Below, piece by piece: positions 28,956 through 36,270 of a stretch of 36,270 nt of DNA (position 1 is its first letter; each line of letters opens with the position of its first letter). Under the pieces are notes generated by a model, which was given only the letters and a program-made list of their open reading frames with translations, was not told the origin of the DNA and did no database searches. The DNA lies in contig NZ_AZFA01000020.1 in NCBI RefSeq assembly GCF_001434295.1, positions 1 through 36,270 of the forward strand, given 5' to 3'. Both the position numbers and the translations under genes were made by a program. The DNA is from Companilactobacillus versmoldensis DSM 14857 = KCTC 3814. Lineage in GTDB: Bacteria; Bacillota; Bacilli; Lactobacillales; Lactobacillaceae.

Positions 28956-29498
28956 ATGCTAAGTCTTTTAATTATTTTATTTTTAGTTTACGGCTTTTAT
29001 GTCGGTGCTAGACGTGGTCTAGCTATGCAGGCCTTTTATACAATTGGCTATGCCTTATTTTTTGCATTGGCCTTAGTGAGCTTTCGGTTTCTAGGTCCAA
29101 AATTTGAAATGATCGTTCCATATCCATCTGCCAACTTAGGTAGTGAATTTGCGTTTTTCTCGACCAAAGTAGGTATGGGATTAGACGATGCATTTTATCG
29201 TGCCTTTGCATTTATTTTTGTTTGTTTCATCGGTTGGATCGTCATCCGTTTCGTCGGTCTTTATTTCAAACGATTGACATATGTTCCAATGCCTAACGAT
29301 GTAAACTTACTAAGTGGCGGGATCCTAGGATTAATCGTCAGTTACATTTCCATATTTATGATCCTTCTGATAGTAGCAATGATCCCCGTTGCTGGTATTC
29401 AACACGCTTTGGATCACTCGTTTATCGCTTCAGCTATGATCGAAGCTTCACCAGTGATCTCTAGTTGGCTACCATCACTATGGATTGGAAGTATTTAG
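28956..29498 (+). CDS. cvpA: CvpA family membrane protein
   Basis: A 180-residue inner-membrane protein with four hydrophobic segments (about 1-20, 26-43, 83-103 and 118-146). The start MLSLLIILFLVYGFYVGARRGL and the central FIFVCFIGWIVIRFVG are typical of CvpA, a family linked to colicin V production in E. coli and, more widely, to envelope stress; the molecular function is uncertain. A GGGG-type box precedes the ATG. The cvpA-mutS2-trxA order is common in Firmicutes. A long hairpin separates it from mutS2. Confidence 0.9.
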   Translation: MLSLLIILFLVYGFYVGARRGLAMQAFYTIGYALFFALALVSFRFLGPKFEMIVPYPSANLGSEFAFFSTKVGMGLDDAFYRAFAFIFVCFIGWIVIRFVGLYFKRLTYVPMPNDVNLLSGGILGLIVSYISIFMILLIVAMIPVAGIQHALDHSFIASAMIEASPVISSWLPSLWIGSI

Positions 29499-29514
29499 AA
29501 AATATAAATAAGAC

Positions 29515-29582
29515 AGGTTAATTCTAAGTTGAAAATTGATGGATCGAAAGGTTATCTTTTACAACGTGAATTAGCCTTTTTT
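29515..29582 (+). terminator. long hairpin with T tail between cvpA and mutS2
   Basis: Outer arms AGGTTAATTC (29515-29524) and GAATTAGCCT (29568-29577) pair with one G-U; inner pairs GTTG/CAAC, AAAA/TTTT and GAT/ATC extend it towards a loop near 29545, and TTTTTT follows. It could terminate or attenuate read-through into mutS2. Confidence 0.7.
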
Positions 29583-29624
29583 AATCAAGAAAAATAAAAA
29601 TGAAAAGATGTCTGGAGTTTTTAT

Positions 29625-31979
29625 ATGAATAATAAAGCACTGAGTGTGCTCGAGTTTGACAAAATCAAAGATGAAATTGCCAAATATCTGATCACATCTC
29701 GTGGAAAGACGTTACTAAAGAAACTAATGCCGATGTCAGTGGAATCTATCGTCCACCGTTTGATCGACCAAACTAAAGATGGAATGGATATCGTCCGTTT
29801 GAAAGGCGAGATTCCTGTTCGTAAACTCGATGACTTGCATGATCAAGCCAATCGTCTCAAGAAAGATGGAAATTTAAATGGAACAGAATTAGCTGCCATC
29901 GGCCAAGTTCTCAAAAACACCTCAGAATTGAAACAATTTTTCGAAACGATGCACGATGATGAGATAACTTTGCGGGAACTTTATAATCTCAGTGATAAAT
30001 TGATCGATAACCCGCAATTGACTAAACGAATCAATCAGTCAGTTGATGAGTCGGGTCGTCTTTTGGATACTGCTTCGGATGATCTAGGCTATATCCGAAA
30101 TCAAATCAATAAATTGAACGATCAAATCAGACATTCAATGGAACAGTTCACACGTGGTAAGGGCACTAAGTATTTGACTGAAGCTATCGTTACTTTGCGT
30201 GATGATCGGTTTGTTGTTCCAGTTAAGACTGAGTATCGAGCTAAATTTGGGGGAGTAGTTCACGACCAAAGTGCCAGTGGACAAACTCTGTATATTGAAC
30301 CACAATCAGTCGTAGGCATGAACAATCAATTACATGATGCTCAGACTTCTGAACGACTAGAGGAAATCAAGATCTTGGGTGAACTGTCTGATTTAGTCCG
30401 TCCTGATATCAGTGATATTTTAAACAACAATGAGGTATTGGCAGAGTTCGACTTGATCAACGCCAAAGCTAAATATGCTAACCAGATCAAAGCTACTGAA
30501 CCATTAGTTTCTCGTGATAATATTGTTGACTTGAAACAAGCTAAGCATCCACTGATCGACCCTGATAAAATTGTTGCTAATGACATTAAAATTGGCGATG
30601 ACTATAAGACAATGTTGATCACTGGTCCTAATACTGGTGGTAAAACAATCACTATGAAGACTTTGGGATTGATTCAAATCATGGCTCAAGCGGGATTATT
30701 TATCCCTGCTCATGAAGAAAGTCATGTTGCAGTTTTTGATGAAGTCTTCGTTGATATTGGTGATGAACAATCAATTGAACAAAATTTAAGTACCTTTTCT
30801 TCACATATGGACAACATCATAAATATCATGAAGAATGTAACTGATAAGAGTTTAGTGTTGATCGATGAGTTAGGTGCCGGAACTGATCCTCAAGAGGGTG
30901 CAGCCATTGCTATTGCCATTCTTGAAGAGTTGTCGAAGTCTGATTGTGAAATTATGGCAACGACTCATTATCCTGAATTAAAGATTTATGCATACAATAC
31001 ACAGGATACAATCAACGCTAGCATGGAATTTGATGACAAGTCATTAAAGCCGACATATCGGCTTTTGATAGGTATTCCTGGTGCAAGTAATGCTTTCAAT
31101 ATTGCTTCAAGATTAGGAATGAACTCGTCCGTTGTCGAAAGAGGAAAATCATTGATGAGCGGTGAAAGTCAAGATTTGAACAATATGATCAGTGACTTGG
31201 AAAACCGTCGAAAAGAATTTGAAAATAATAATCAGAAACTTGAACAACAATTAGCTAAGAACAAGGAAGTTGAAGAAGATTACGAAAATCAACGTGATCA
31301 GCTTGAAAAATCAAAAGATAGTGAAATAAAAGCTGCTAAAATTCGAGCCAATCAAATTGTTTCTTCTACTAAGAAGAAGACTGAAAAAATCATCGATCAT
31401 CTTAAAGAATTGGAACGCTCCGGAGTTGCTGTTAAAGATGACCAGATCATTTCAGCTCGGACTGATTTGAAGAATCTTCATCAAGATGAAGCTACTAAAA
31501 AGAATCGGGTCTTGCGTCGAGCTAAGAAACGTCAGCAGCTCAAAGTTGGTGATGAGGTCAAAGCCATTCCTTATGGACAAATCGGTACGATCATCCGTAA
31601 GAATAAAGATAATCAGTATGAGGTCCAGTTGGGTATCTTGAAGATGAAATTTGATGCTGTCGATCTTGAAAAGACTGATCAAAAAGTCGAACAGGACCAA
31701 CCTAAGCCAACTTTGGTCAAACGGACCAAGAGTTCATTGCTTTCCAGTAAGCTAGATCTTCGTGGAGAAAGGTATGATGAAGCAATGACTGATCTTGATC
31801 GTTACATTGATGAAGCCCTCTTAGCAGGTTATAATCAAGTTACCATCGTGCATGGTTTCGGTACCGGAGTTATTAGAAAAGGTGTAACCAAATATCTCCA
31901 AGGTAATCCGCGTGTGAAATCATTTGGTTATGCACCGGCAAGTTCAGGTGGCTCAGGTGCTACGATCGTCGACTTGTAA
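29625..31979 (+). CDS. mutS2: MutS2 family ATPase with Smr endonuclease domain
   Basis: Homologue of MutS lacking the mismatch-recognition domain. The Bacillus protein acts on collided ribosomes (also named RqcU), while other MutS2 proteins suppress recombination. The 784-residue protein has the clamp/core region, Walker A GPNTGGKT (334-341), Walker B LVLIDELGAGTDP (about 411-423), a long charged coiled-coil (about 505-625), a KOW-like segment (GDEVKAIPYGQIGTI) and a C-terminal Smr domain with LDLRGE (710-715) and HGFGTGVIRKG. The start has a CTGGAG box. All motifs are intact. Confidence 0.97.
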   Translation: MNNKALSVLEFDKIKDEIAKYLITSRGKTLLKKLMPMSVESIVHRLIDQTKDGMDIVRLKGEIPVRKLDDLHDQANRLKKDGNLNGTELAAIGQVLKNTSELKQFFETMHDDEITLRELYNLSDKLIDNPQLTKRINQSVDESGRLLDTASDDLGYIRNQINKLNDQIRHSMEQFTRGKGTKYLTEAIVTLRDDRFVVPVKTEYRAKFGGVVHDQSASGQTLYIEPQSVVGMNNQLHDAQTSERLEEIKILGELSDLVRPDISDILNNNEVLAEFDLINAKAKYANQIKATEPLVSRDNIVDLKQAKHPLIDPDKIVANDIKIGDDYKTMLITGPNTGGKTITMKTLGLIQIMAQAGLFIPAHEESHVAVFDEVFVDIGDEQSIEQNLSTFSSHMDNIINIMKNVTDKSLVLIDELGAGTDPQEGAAIAIAILEELSKSDCEIMATTHYPELKIYAYNTQDTINASMEFDDKSLKPTYRLLIGIPGASNAFNIASRLGMNSSVVERGKSLMSGESQDLNNMISDLENRRKEFENNNQKLEQQLAKNKEVEEDYENQRDQLEKSKDSEIKAAKIRANQIVSSTKKKTEKIIDHLKELERSGVAVKDDQIISARTDLKNLHQDEATKKNRVLRRAKKRQQLKVGDEVKAIPYGQIGTIIRKNKDNQYEVQLGILKMKFDAVDLEKTDQKVEQDQPKPTLVKRTKSSLLSSKLDLRGERYDEAMTDLDRYIDEALLAGYNQVTIVHGFGTGVIRKGVTKYLQGNPRVKSFGYAPASSGGSGATIVDL

Positions 31980-32053
31980 ATATGAGTCGAATTGGTATTC
32001 TTAAAATAATAAAAGTGATAATATCTTTATGAGATGTAAAAGGAGTGAAAAAC

Positions 32054-32365
32054 ATGGTTGATGAATTAACAGATACAAACTTTGAAGAAGAAACAAAAGA
32101 CGGTGTTGTTTTAACTGACTTTTGGGCAACATGGTGTGGTCCTTGTCGTATGCAATCGCCTGTAGTTGAAGAATTATCCGAGGATAACGATGCAGTTAAG
32201 TTCACAAAGATGGACGTAGATGCAAATCCTAAGACACCAGAATCATTTGGTATCATGGCAATTCCAACACTTGTTATCAAAAAAGATGGCAAAGTCGTTG
32301 ATAAGTTGACTGGCTTCCATAGCAAAGCTCAATTGACTAAGATCCTTGATGGATACACAGACTAA
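32054..32365 (+). CDS. trxA: thioredoxin
   Basis: Cytosolic dithiol-disulfide oxidoreductase. The 103-residue protein has the active site WCGPC (W27, C28, C31) after TDFWAT, and the cis-Pro loop IPTLVI. The ATG at 32054 is eight bases after AAGGAG; the in-frame GTG at 32045 overlaps that ribosome site. It lies 74 bases after mutS2 with its own likely promoter (GATAAT near 32017). A strong terminator follows. Confidence 0.97.
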   Translation: MVDELTDTNFEEETKDGVVLTDFWATWCGPCRMQSPVVEELSEDNDAVKFTKMDVDANPKTPESFGIMAIPTLVIKKDGKVVDKLTGFHSKAQLTKILDGYTD

Positions 32366-32372
32366 TTTTGTT

Positions 32373-32410
32373 AAGGCGTTGATGTAGAAGATACATCAGC
32401 GCCTTTTTAT
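32373..32410 (+). terminator. intrinsic terminator after trxA
   Basis: Arms AAGGCGTTGATGTA (32373-32386) and TACATCAGCGCCTT (32392-32405) with one G-U pair, a five-base loop, and a T tract. Confidence 0.92.
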
Positions 32411-32449
32411 TTTTGCGGTATGATTAAATTAGATTTTAGGAGGCCGAGT

Positions 32450-33274
32450 ATGAGTATAAAATTAGTTTTGAGCGATATCGATGGAACGATTTTGGACGAC
32501 AGTCAACAAATTGATAGCTCCTTAAAACGACAACTTGAGAAGATGAAACAGCAAAAGATCCCTTTTGTGTTAGCATCAGCCAGGTCACCTGAAGCGATGC
32601 TTCCAATCGCTAAAGAATTGGGTATTCTCGATAATCCAGTCGCCTGTTACAACGGAGCCTATGTCGTCAAAAATCTTGACCAGGAAAATGTCGAAGTCAT
32701 CACAAGCCATACGATTCCACCAACAGAAACAAAAAAGATTTTCAACATCCTCGAAGAAAGTTTTCCCAGTGTTTCAATCAATCTTTATTCAAAAATGAAA
32801 TGGTATATTGAAACAGCTGACCAGTGGAATCAACAAGAGTCAGCAATTACTAAACTTGAACCCATCAAAAAGGATCTCCAAATATTCATTGAGGATCATC
32901 CGGTTCACAAATTTCTCCTGATCGATCAAGCTAAGACCATTCATCAATTAATGGAACACTTGGAAAAATCTGGCCTTAAGGATTGTTCATTTGTACTCTC
33001 CAAGGACAATTATCTCGAGGTGACTAATAAGAAAGCTTCTAAGAAAATTGTTCTTAAGGAATTGACTCAACATTATGGGATCGATTCTTCGGAGACGATG
33101 ACGATCGGTGACAATTTTAATGATGTTCCGATGCTAGTGCGTTCTGGTTTTGGAGTAGCCATGAACAATGCACCAGATGGTGTTAAAAAGGTTGCCGATT
33201 GGATCACGACTGATAATAATCATCACGGAGTCTCTCATGCTCTATCAGAAAATATCCTTAATAAACTCGCATAA
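32450..33274 (+). CDS. Cof-type HAD-IIB family phosphatase
   Basis: A 274-residue haloacid dehalogenase-type sugar-phosphate phosphatase. Motif I is LSDIDGTILDD (about residues 7-17, nucleophile Asp in DIDGT), motif II is near VLASARSP, and motif IV is GDNFNDVPML (about 222-231); a C2B cap lies between (about 85-190). The ATG at 32450 follows TAGGAGG; an in-frame ATG at 32420 would read through that box and is rejected. Substrates of this family are broad and cannot be assigned. It stands alone between two terminators. Confidence 0.92.
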   Translation: MSIKLVLSDIDGTILDDSQQIDSSLKRQLEKMKQQKIPFVLASARSPEAMLPIAKELGILDNPVACYNGAYVVKNLDQENVEVITSHTIPPTETKKIFNILEESFPSVSINLYSKMKWYIETADQWNQQESAITKLEPIKKDLQIFIEDHPVHKFLLIDQAKTIHQLMEHLEKSGLKDCSFVLSKDNYLEVTNKKASKKIVLKELTQHYGIDSSETMTIGDNFNDVPMLVRSGFGVAMNNAPDGVKKVADWITTDNNHHGVSHALSENILNKLA

Positions 33275-33292
33275 ACTAAATTTTAAAGATTC

Positions 33293-33329
33293 AAAAAGGC
33301 CGTCAATTTTAAGAATTGACAGCCTTTTT
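33293..33329 (+). terminator. intrinsic terminator after the Cof-type phosphatase gene
   Basis: Sixteen-base arms (33293-33308 and 33314-33329) with one C-A mismatch, a TTAAG loop, an A-run on the left and TTTTT on the right. It may also serve the convergent DUF2507 gene. Confidence 0.9.
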
Positions 33330-33400
33330 AGTAGGTCAGTATTTTGATATTTCCTTAAAACAACTTTGTCAGCACGCACTTTTTGTTGTATATTATAGTT

Positions 33401-33883
33401 TCAGTTCCTTTCAATTTGAATCAAAATGTTAACCGTTTTATTTTTTAAGTCTAACGAGAAATTGCCCATACAATATGCACCAATGGTATTTTGGGCAGTT
33501 TCACTAATAAAGCCTGCCTCGAGCGAAAATTCTGGCTTGTCATTATTTAGGTTAAATCGTTGGATTACTTCAGGTCCGGATAATTGATACTTATAACTAG
33601 TTTTTGATTGATTAGTAATTGCCAATTGACCGAAACCAGCATTTTGAAAAACTCCGGGTAGATTGTTCATATCTTGAATTGCTAAACGTCTGCTCAGGTC
33701 TTTTCCCGCCCAATATAAAAGTTCAGGAGTATCCTTGTCCAACAAATCAGGCAAAACGAAATCACGTAGAACTGAAACAGCAAAGTACTTCTCAGTTAAG
33801 TCATTTTGAGTTTCACTAGTTTCAGCAGAGTCGATCTCATCATTAATTTGTTCATTTTCATTTTCGTTATTTTGTTTGGCCAT
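33401..33883 (-). CDS. DUF2507 family protein (YslB-like)
   Basis: A 160-residue soluble protein. After an acidic Asn/Glu-rich N-terminus (about 1-28) it has the DUF2507 core: RDFVLPDLL, then LLYWAGKDLSRRL (about 56-68), LPGVFQNAGFGQL and a C-terminal strand region with GAYCMGNFSLD. In Bacillus the homologue YslB sits near trxA and racE, as here; function is unknown. The start has an AAAGGAG box and a TATAAT upstream. It is the only minus-strand gene in the last 28 kb and diverges from murI. Confidence 0.88.
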   Translation of the reverse strand: MAKQNNENENEQINDEIDSAETSETQNDLTEKYFAVSVLRDFVLPDLLDKDTPELLYWAGKDLSRRLAIQDMNNLPGVFQNAGFGQLAITNQSKTSYKYQLSGPEVIQRFNLNNDKPEFSLEAGFISETAQNTIGAYCMGNFSLDLKNKTVNILIQIERN

Positions 33884-34000
33884 TATTTGTACTCCTTTTT
33901 CATAAAATTATTATATCATTAGGTGAATGCCTTTTTAAGTAAATACCGAACTAACTAAAAAAATAAAATTGCTTTCTAATTTATTTATAGGAGAGTCATT

Positions 34001-34807
34001 ATGAGTGATAAAAGACCTATTGGTTTACTAGATTCTGGAGTTGGCGGTTTGACCGTTACCTCAGAGGTGATCAAGAAATTACCACACGAAGATATTATCT
34101 TTATCGGAGACGAAGCTCATATGCCATATGGCGTGCGTCCAGCTTCAGAGATTATCAAATATACTCGAGAAATGGTCCAGTTCTTAGTTCAGCAAAAGGT
34201 TAAAGCAATCATTTTTGCCTGTAATACTGCCACGGCTCGAGCACTACCGACCATTTCAAAAGAATTCGATGTACCAATGTTTGGAGTCATCCGTTCCGGA
34301 GCTCAAGGTGCAGTGGAAGATACCAAGACTAAAGAGATTGGTGTCATTGGTACGCAATCTACAATCGATTCTAACAGTTATCCAGAAACCATCAAGAAAG
34401 CAGATAGCAGCATCAAAGTAACATCTTTGCCAGCACAGCATTTCGTTAAGATAGTCGAGAATAATGCTGGAAATACCGAAAAAGCTCGCTTAGACATTGA
34501 AGAAACTTTGACACCATTTAAAAATACTAATGTAGATACATTGATACTAGGTTGCACGCATTTTCCAATGTTGCAAAAGCAGATCCACTCATTTATGGGC
34601 GACAAGGTTAAGTTAGTTGACCCTGGGATCGAAACAACGAATGTCACTAAGCAATTTTTGCTGGATAATGATTTAGTGACTGATCAAGCCGCAAACGGTC
34701 ATATTGAGTTGAATACCACTGCAGACCTAGACAGTTTTAAGAAATTGGCTCAAGATTGGTTAGGTAAGGGAGCCACTGATATCAATTTAGTTAAAATAGG
34801 AGACTAA
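34001..34807 (+). CDS. murI: glutamate racemase
   Basis: Interconverts L- and D-glutamate for peptidoglycan synthesis. The 268-residue protein has the catalytic cysteine pair C74 (ACNTATARAL) and C185 (GCTHFPML), with the N-terminal LLDSGVGGLTV and the YGVRP loop. The start follows a GGAGAG box. rdgB begins one base after its stop, a common pairing in Firmicutes. Confidence 0.97.
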   Translation: MSDKRPIGLLDSGVGGLTVTSEVIKKLPHEDIIFIGDEAHMPYGVRPASEIIKYTREMVQFLVQQKVKAIIFACNTATARALPTISKEFDVPMFGVIRSGAQGAVEDTKTKEIGVIGTQSTIDSNSYPETIKKADSSIKVTSLPAQHFVKIVENNAGNTEKARLDIEETLTPFKNTNVDTLILGCTHFPMLQKQIHSFMGDKVKLVDPGIETTNVTKQFLLDNDLVTDQAANGHIELNTTADLDSFKKLAQDWLGKGATDINLVKIGD

Positions 34808-34808
34808 G

Positions 34809-35408
34809 ATGCAAGAAATAATCATTGCTACTAAAAACCCCAATAAAGCTAAAGAATTTAAAAAGATCTTTGATACAGATAATTATGAGATCAAGACCTT
34901 ACTCGATTTTCCTGATTTTCCTGAGATCAAAGAGACTGGGGCGACTTTTGAAGAGAATGCCACTATTAAGGCTCATACGGTCATGGAACAATTACAGTTG
35001 CCAACTATTGCCGATGACTCAGGTCTAGCTGTTGACGCTTTATTTGGACAGCCAGGAGTATTGTCTGCCCGTTACGCAGGTGATCATAATGACGCTGCCA
35101 ACAATGCGAAACTCTTATCTGAGATTGGTGGAACCCCTGAGGAAAAGCGGACCGGCACCTTTGTGACTGTCTTAGTTTTTGCCAATCCTAAAAATGATCA
35201 AGACTTAGTAGTCAGAGGGGAAGTCCATGGTCGGATCACTAATTTCCCTGAAGGCGACGATGGATTTGGTTATGATCCACTTTTTTATGTACCTGAAATG
35301 GATAAGACGATGGCTCAGATGACATTGGACGAGAAAAACAGTATTAGTCATCGTGGAACTGCAATTCGTAAATTAGAACAGCAATGGCAAGATTGGATTG
35401 TCTTGTAA
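34809..35408 (+). CDS. rdgB: XTP/dITP diphosphatase (RdgB/HAM1 family)
   Basis: Removes non-canonical purine nucleoside triphosphates (ITP, dITP, XTP) from the nucleotide pool. The 199-residue protein has the N-terminal IIATKNPNKAKEF, the metal-binding DDSGLAVDAL (about 69-78), GFGYDPLFY (about 154-162) and SHRGTAIRKL (about 179-188). It starts one base after the murI stop, with GGAG inside the murI end, so the two are coupled. Confidence 0.96.
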   Translation: MQEIIIATKNPNKAKEFKKIFDTDNYEIKTLLDFPDFPEIKETGATFEENATIKAHTVMEQLQLPTIADDSGLAVDALFGQPGVLSARYAGDHNDAANNAKLLSEIGGTPEEKRTGTFVTVLVFANPKNDQDLVVRGEVHGRITNFPEGDDGFGYDPLFYVPEMDKTMAQMTLDEKNSISHRGTAIRKLEQQWQDWIVL

Positions 35409-35411
35409 CCG

Positions 35412-35440
35412 TTGCCGTAAATTTGCAATAATGCTAGTAT
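35412..35440 (+). promoter_or_regulatory. candidate promoter of the DUF948-YtxH pair
   Basis: TTGCCG (35412-35417), 17 bases, TAGTAT (35435-35440), starting 4 bases after the rdgB stop. Confidence 0.5.
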
Positions 35441-35477
35441 TAAATTGCCAGTAAAAACAAAAAGAGGAGGAATTATT

Positions 35478-35888
35478 ATGACAGGTGGACAAATCGCAGG
35501 ACTTATCGCAGCTATTGCTTTTGTCGTTTTAGTTATTTTCTTGGCAGTGGCCCTTGTACAAACCGCAAAACTATTAAAGAAATTACAAGATACAATTAAG
35601 GAAACAACGAAGATGTTAGGTGTGATCACTAAGAATACTGATCGTATCCTTGATCAATCTGGTCGTTTAGTTGATAAAACAAATACATTGATGGATGACG
35701 TTAATGGCAAATCAAGTAAATTGAATCCATTGTTCGATACTGTGGAAAATCTCGGTAATAAAGCAGCTGACGCTACTTCTGATAAGCCTAAAGATAGTAG
35801 TTTTGGAATCAGTAGCTTATTGAATGTTGCTAATGTGGCATCTATCGCAAAACTTGCTTCAAAGATCTTACCTAGAAAGAAGAAGTAA
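35478..35888 (+). CDS. DUF948 family membrane-anchored protein
   Basis: A 136-residue protein with one N-terminal membrane helix (about 5-30, IAGLIAAIAFVVLVIFLAVALV) followed by an amphipathic heptad-like stretch (about 31-75) and a Lys-rich end, the DUF948 pattern (YtxG/YoxC-like). Function is unknown; Bacillus relatives are general-stress genes. The ATG at 35478 follows AGAGGAGG. It is followed two bases later by the YtxH gene. Confidence 0.9.
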   Translation: MTGGQIAGLIAAIAFVVLVIFLAVALVQTAKLLKKLQDTIKETTKMLGVITKNTDRILDQSGRLVDKTNTLMDDVNGKSSKLNPLFDTVENLGNKAADATSDKPKDSSFGISSLLNVANVASIAKLASKILPRKKK

Positions 35889-35890
35889 CT

Positions 35891-36220
35891 ATGAAAAAAA
35901 GACGCTTTTTAGCAGGAATTATATTAGGTAGTGCAACGGGTTATTTAGTTTCTAAATATCTTGTCAGCGAAAAAGGTCAAAAAGCTCTAGAAAATGTCAA
36001 AATGATCCGTGGAGATTTCAATAATGGTGGTTTTGGCTTGGCCGATAAAGACACTTTAGTTAGTGACTTCAATAATAAAACTGAATCACTTAAAAATTCT
36101 TTGAAAGATAAAACTCAGGAATTAAAAGATGACGAAGAAGCAACTGATGTTGTTTTCGATGAAGATGACATCAAACAAACTGATAAAGATGATCAAACTC
36201 AAACACCTGATAACAAATAA
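35891..36220 (+). CDS. YtxH domain-containing protein
   Basis: A 109-residue protein with the YtxH signature: a short basic N-terminus, a Gly-rich membrane helix (about 6-24, FLAGIILGSATGYLVSKYL) and a hydrophilic, acidic tail rich in Asp and Lys. Family members are associated with stress responses and lie next to DUF948 genes in many Firmicutes, as here. The start is two bases after the DUF948 stop with a weak ribosome site, suggesting coupling. A terminator follows. Confidence 0.9.
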   Translation: MKKRRFLAGIILGSATGYLVSKYLVSEKGQKALENVKMIRGDFNNGGFGLADKDTLVSDFNNKTESLKNSLKDKTQELKDDEEATDVVFDEDDIKQTDKDDQTQTPDNK

Positions 36221-36230
36221 TGATTCACCT

Positions 36231-36256
36231 ACAGACTCTTATGAGTCTGTTTTTTT
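36231..36256 (+). terminator. intrinsic terminator after the YtxH gene
   Basis: Perfect arms ACAGACTC (36231-36238) and GAGTCTGT (36243-36250), loop TTAT, and a run of T. Confidence 0.92.
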
Positions 36257-36270
36257 GGCTCTAAGTCAAA

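Overview
The window is a 36.3 kb piece of a low-GC Firmicute chromosome, almost certainly Lactobacillaceae. The gene order (mutS-mutL-ruvA-ruvB-queA-tgt-yajC, then zwf, dinB, nrnA, cshB, T-box-alaS-ireB-ruvX-DUF1292, cvpA-mutS2-trxA) and protein style suggest the Companilactobacillus (former Lactobacillus alimentarius/farciminis) group. The genus is an inference without a database search. Nearly all genes are on the + strand and intact; no insertion sequence, prophage, CRISPR array, rRNA or tRNA gene was seen.

Layout. 1-558: gene-free leader with a likely catabolite (cre) site. 559-3906: mannose-family PTS permease (IIAB, IIC, IID) followed by a DUF956 (ManO-type) gene. 3952-4893 (minus strand): a small bacteriocin-immunity-like protein and a CPBP membrane protease, converging on the PTS block across a shared terminator. 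4922-6996: CIRCE-controlled groES-groEL. 7163-9338: DUF554 membrane protein, a small membrane protein, and a ketopantoate-reductase-like dehydrogenase with no normal start codon. 9455-17565: ymdB-type phosphodiesterase, mutS, mutL, ruvA, ruvB, queA in tight succession. 17566-19434: a structured spacer, tgt, yajC. 19478-19965: about 490 bp without a convincing gene but with two GACGTC palindromes. 19966-24845: zwf, dinB (again without a normal start codon), nrnA, cshB. 24866-28820: T-box-regulated alaS, then ireB, ruvX and a DUF1292 gene. 28956-32365: cvpA, mutS2, trxA. 32450-36220: Cof-type phosphatase, DUF2507 protein (minus strand), murI, rdgB, and two small envelope-type proteins (DUF948, YtxH).

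Function. Most genes are housekeeping: mismatch repair and recombination, queuosine tRNA modification, protein folding, redox and the pentose-phosphate entry step. The most distinctive arrangement is the pairing of a mannose PTS, the known receptor for pediocin-like bacteriocins, with an adjacent orphan immunity-like gene and a CPBP protease but no visible bacteriocin gene. The second notable theme is two well-conserved genes, the dehydrogenase and dinB, whose only sensible starts are ACG and ATC, each behind a well-placed ribosome binding site. Other points worth a look are palindromes over two promoter -10 regions, a branched-looking 76-nt element between queA and tgt, and a 19-codon ORF ending one base before ymdB.
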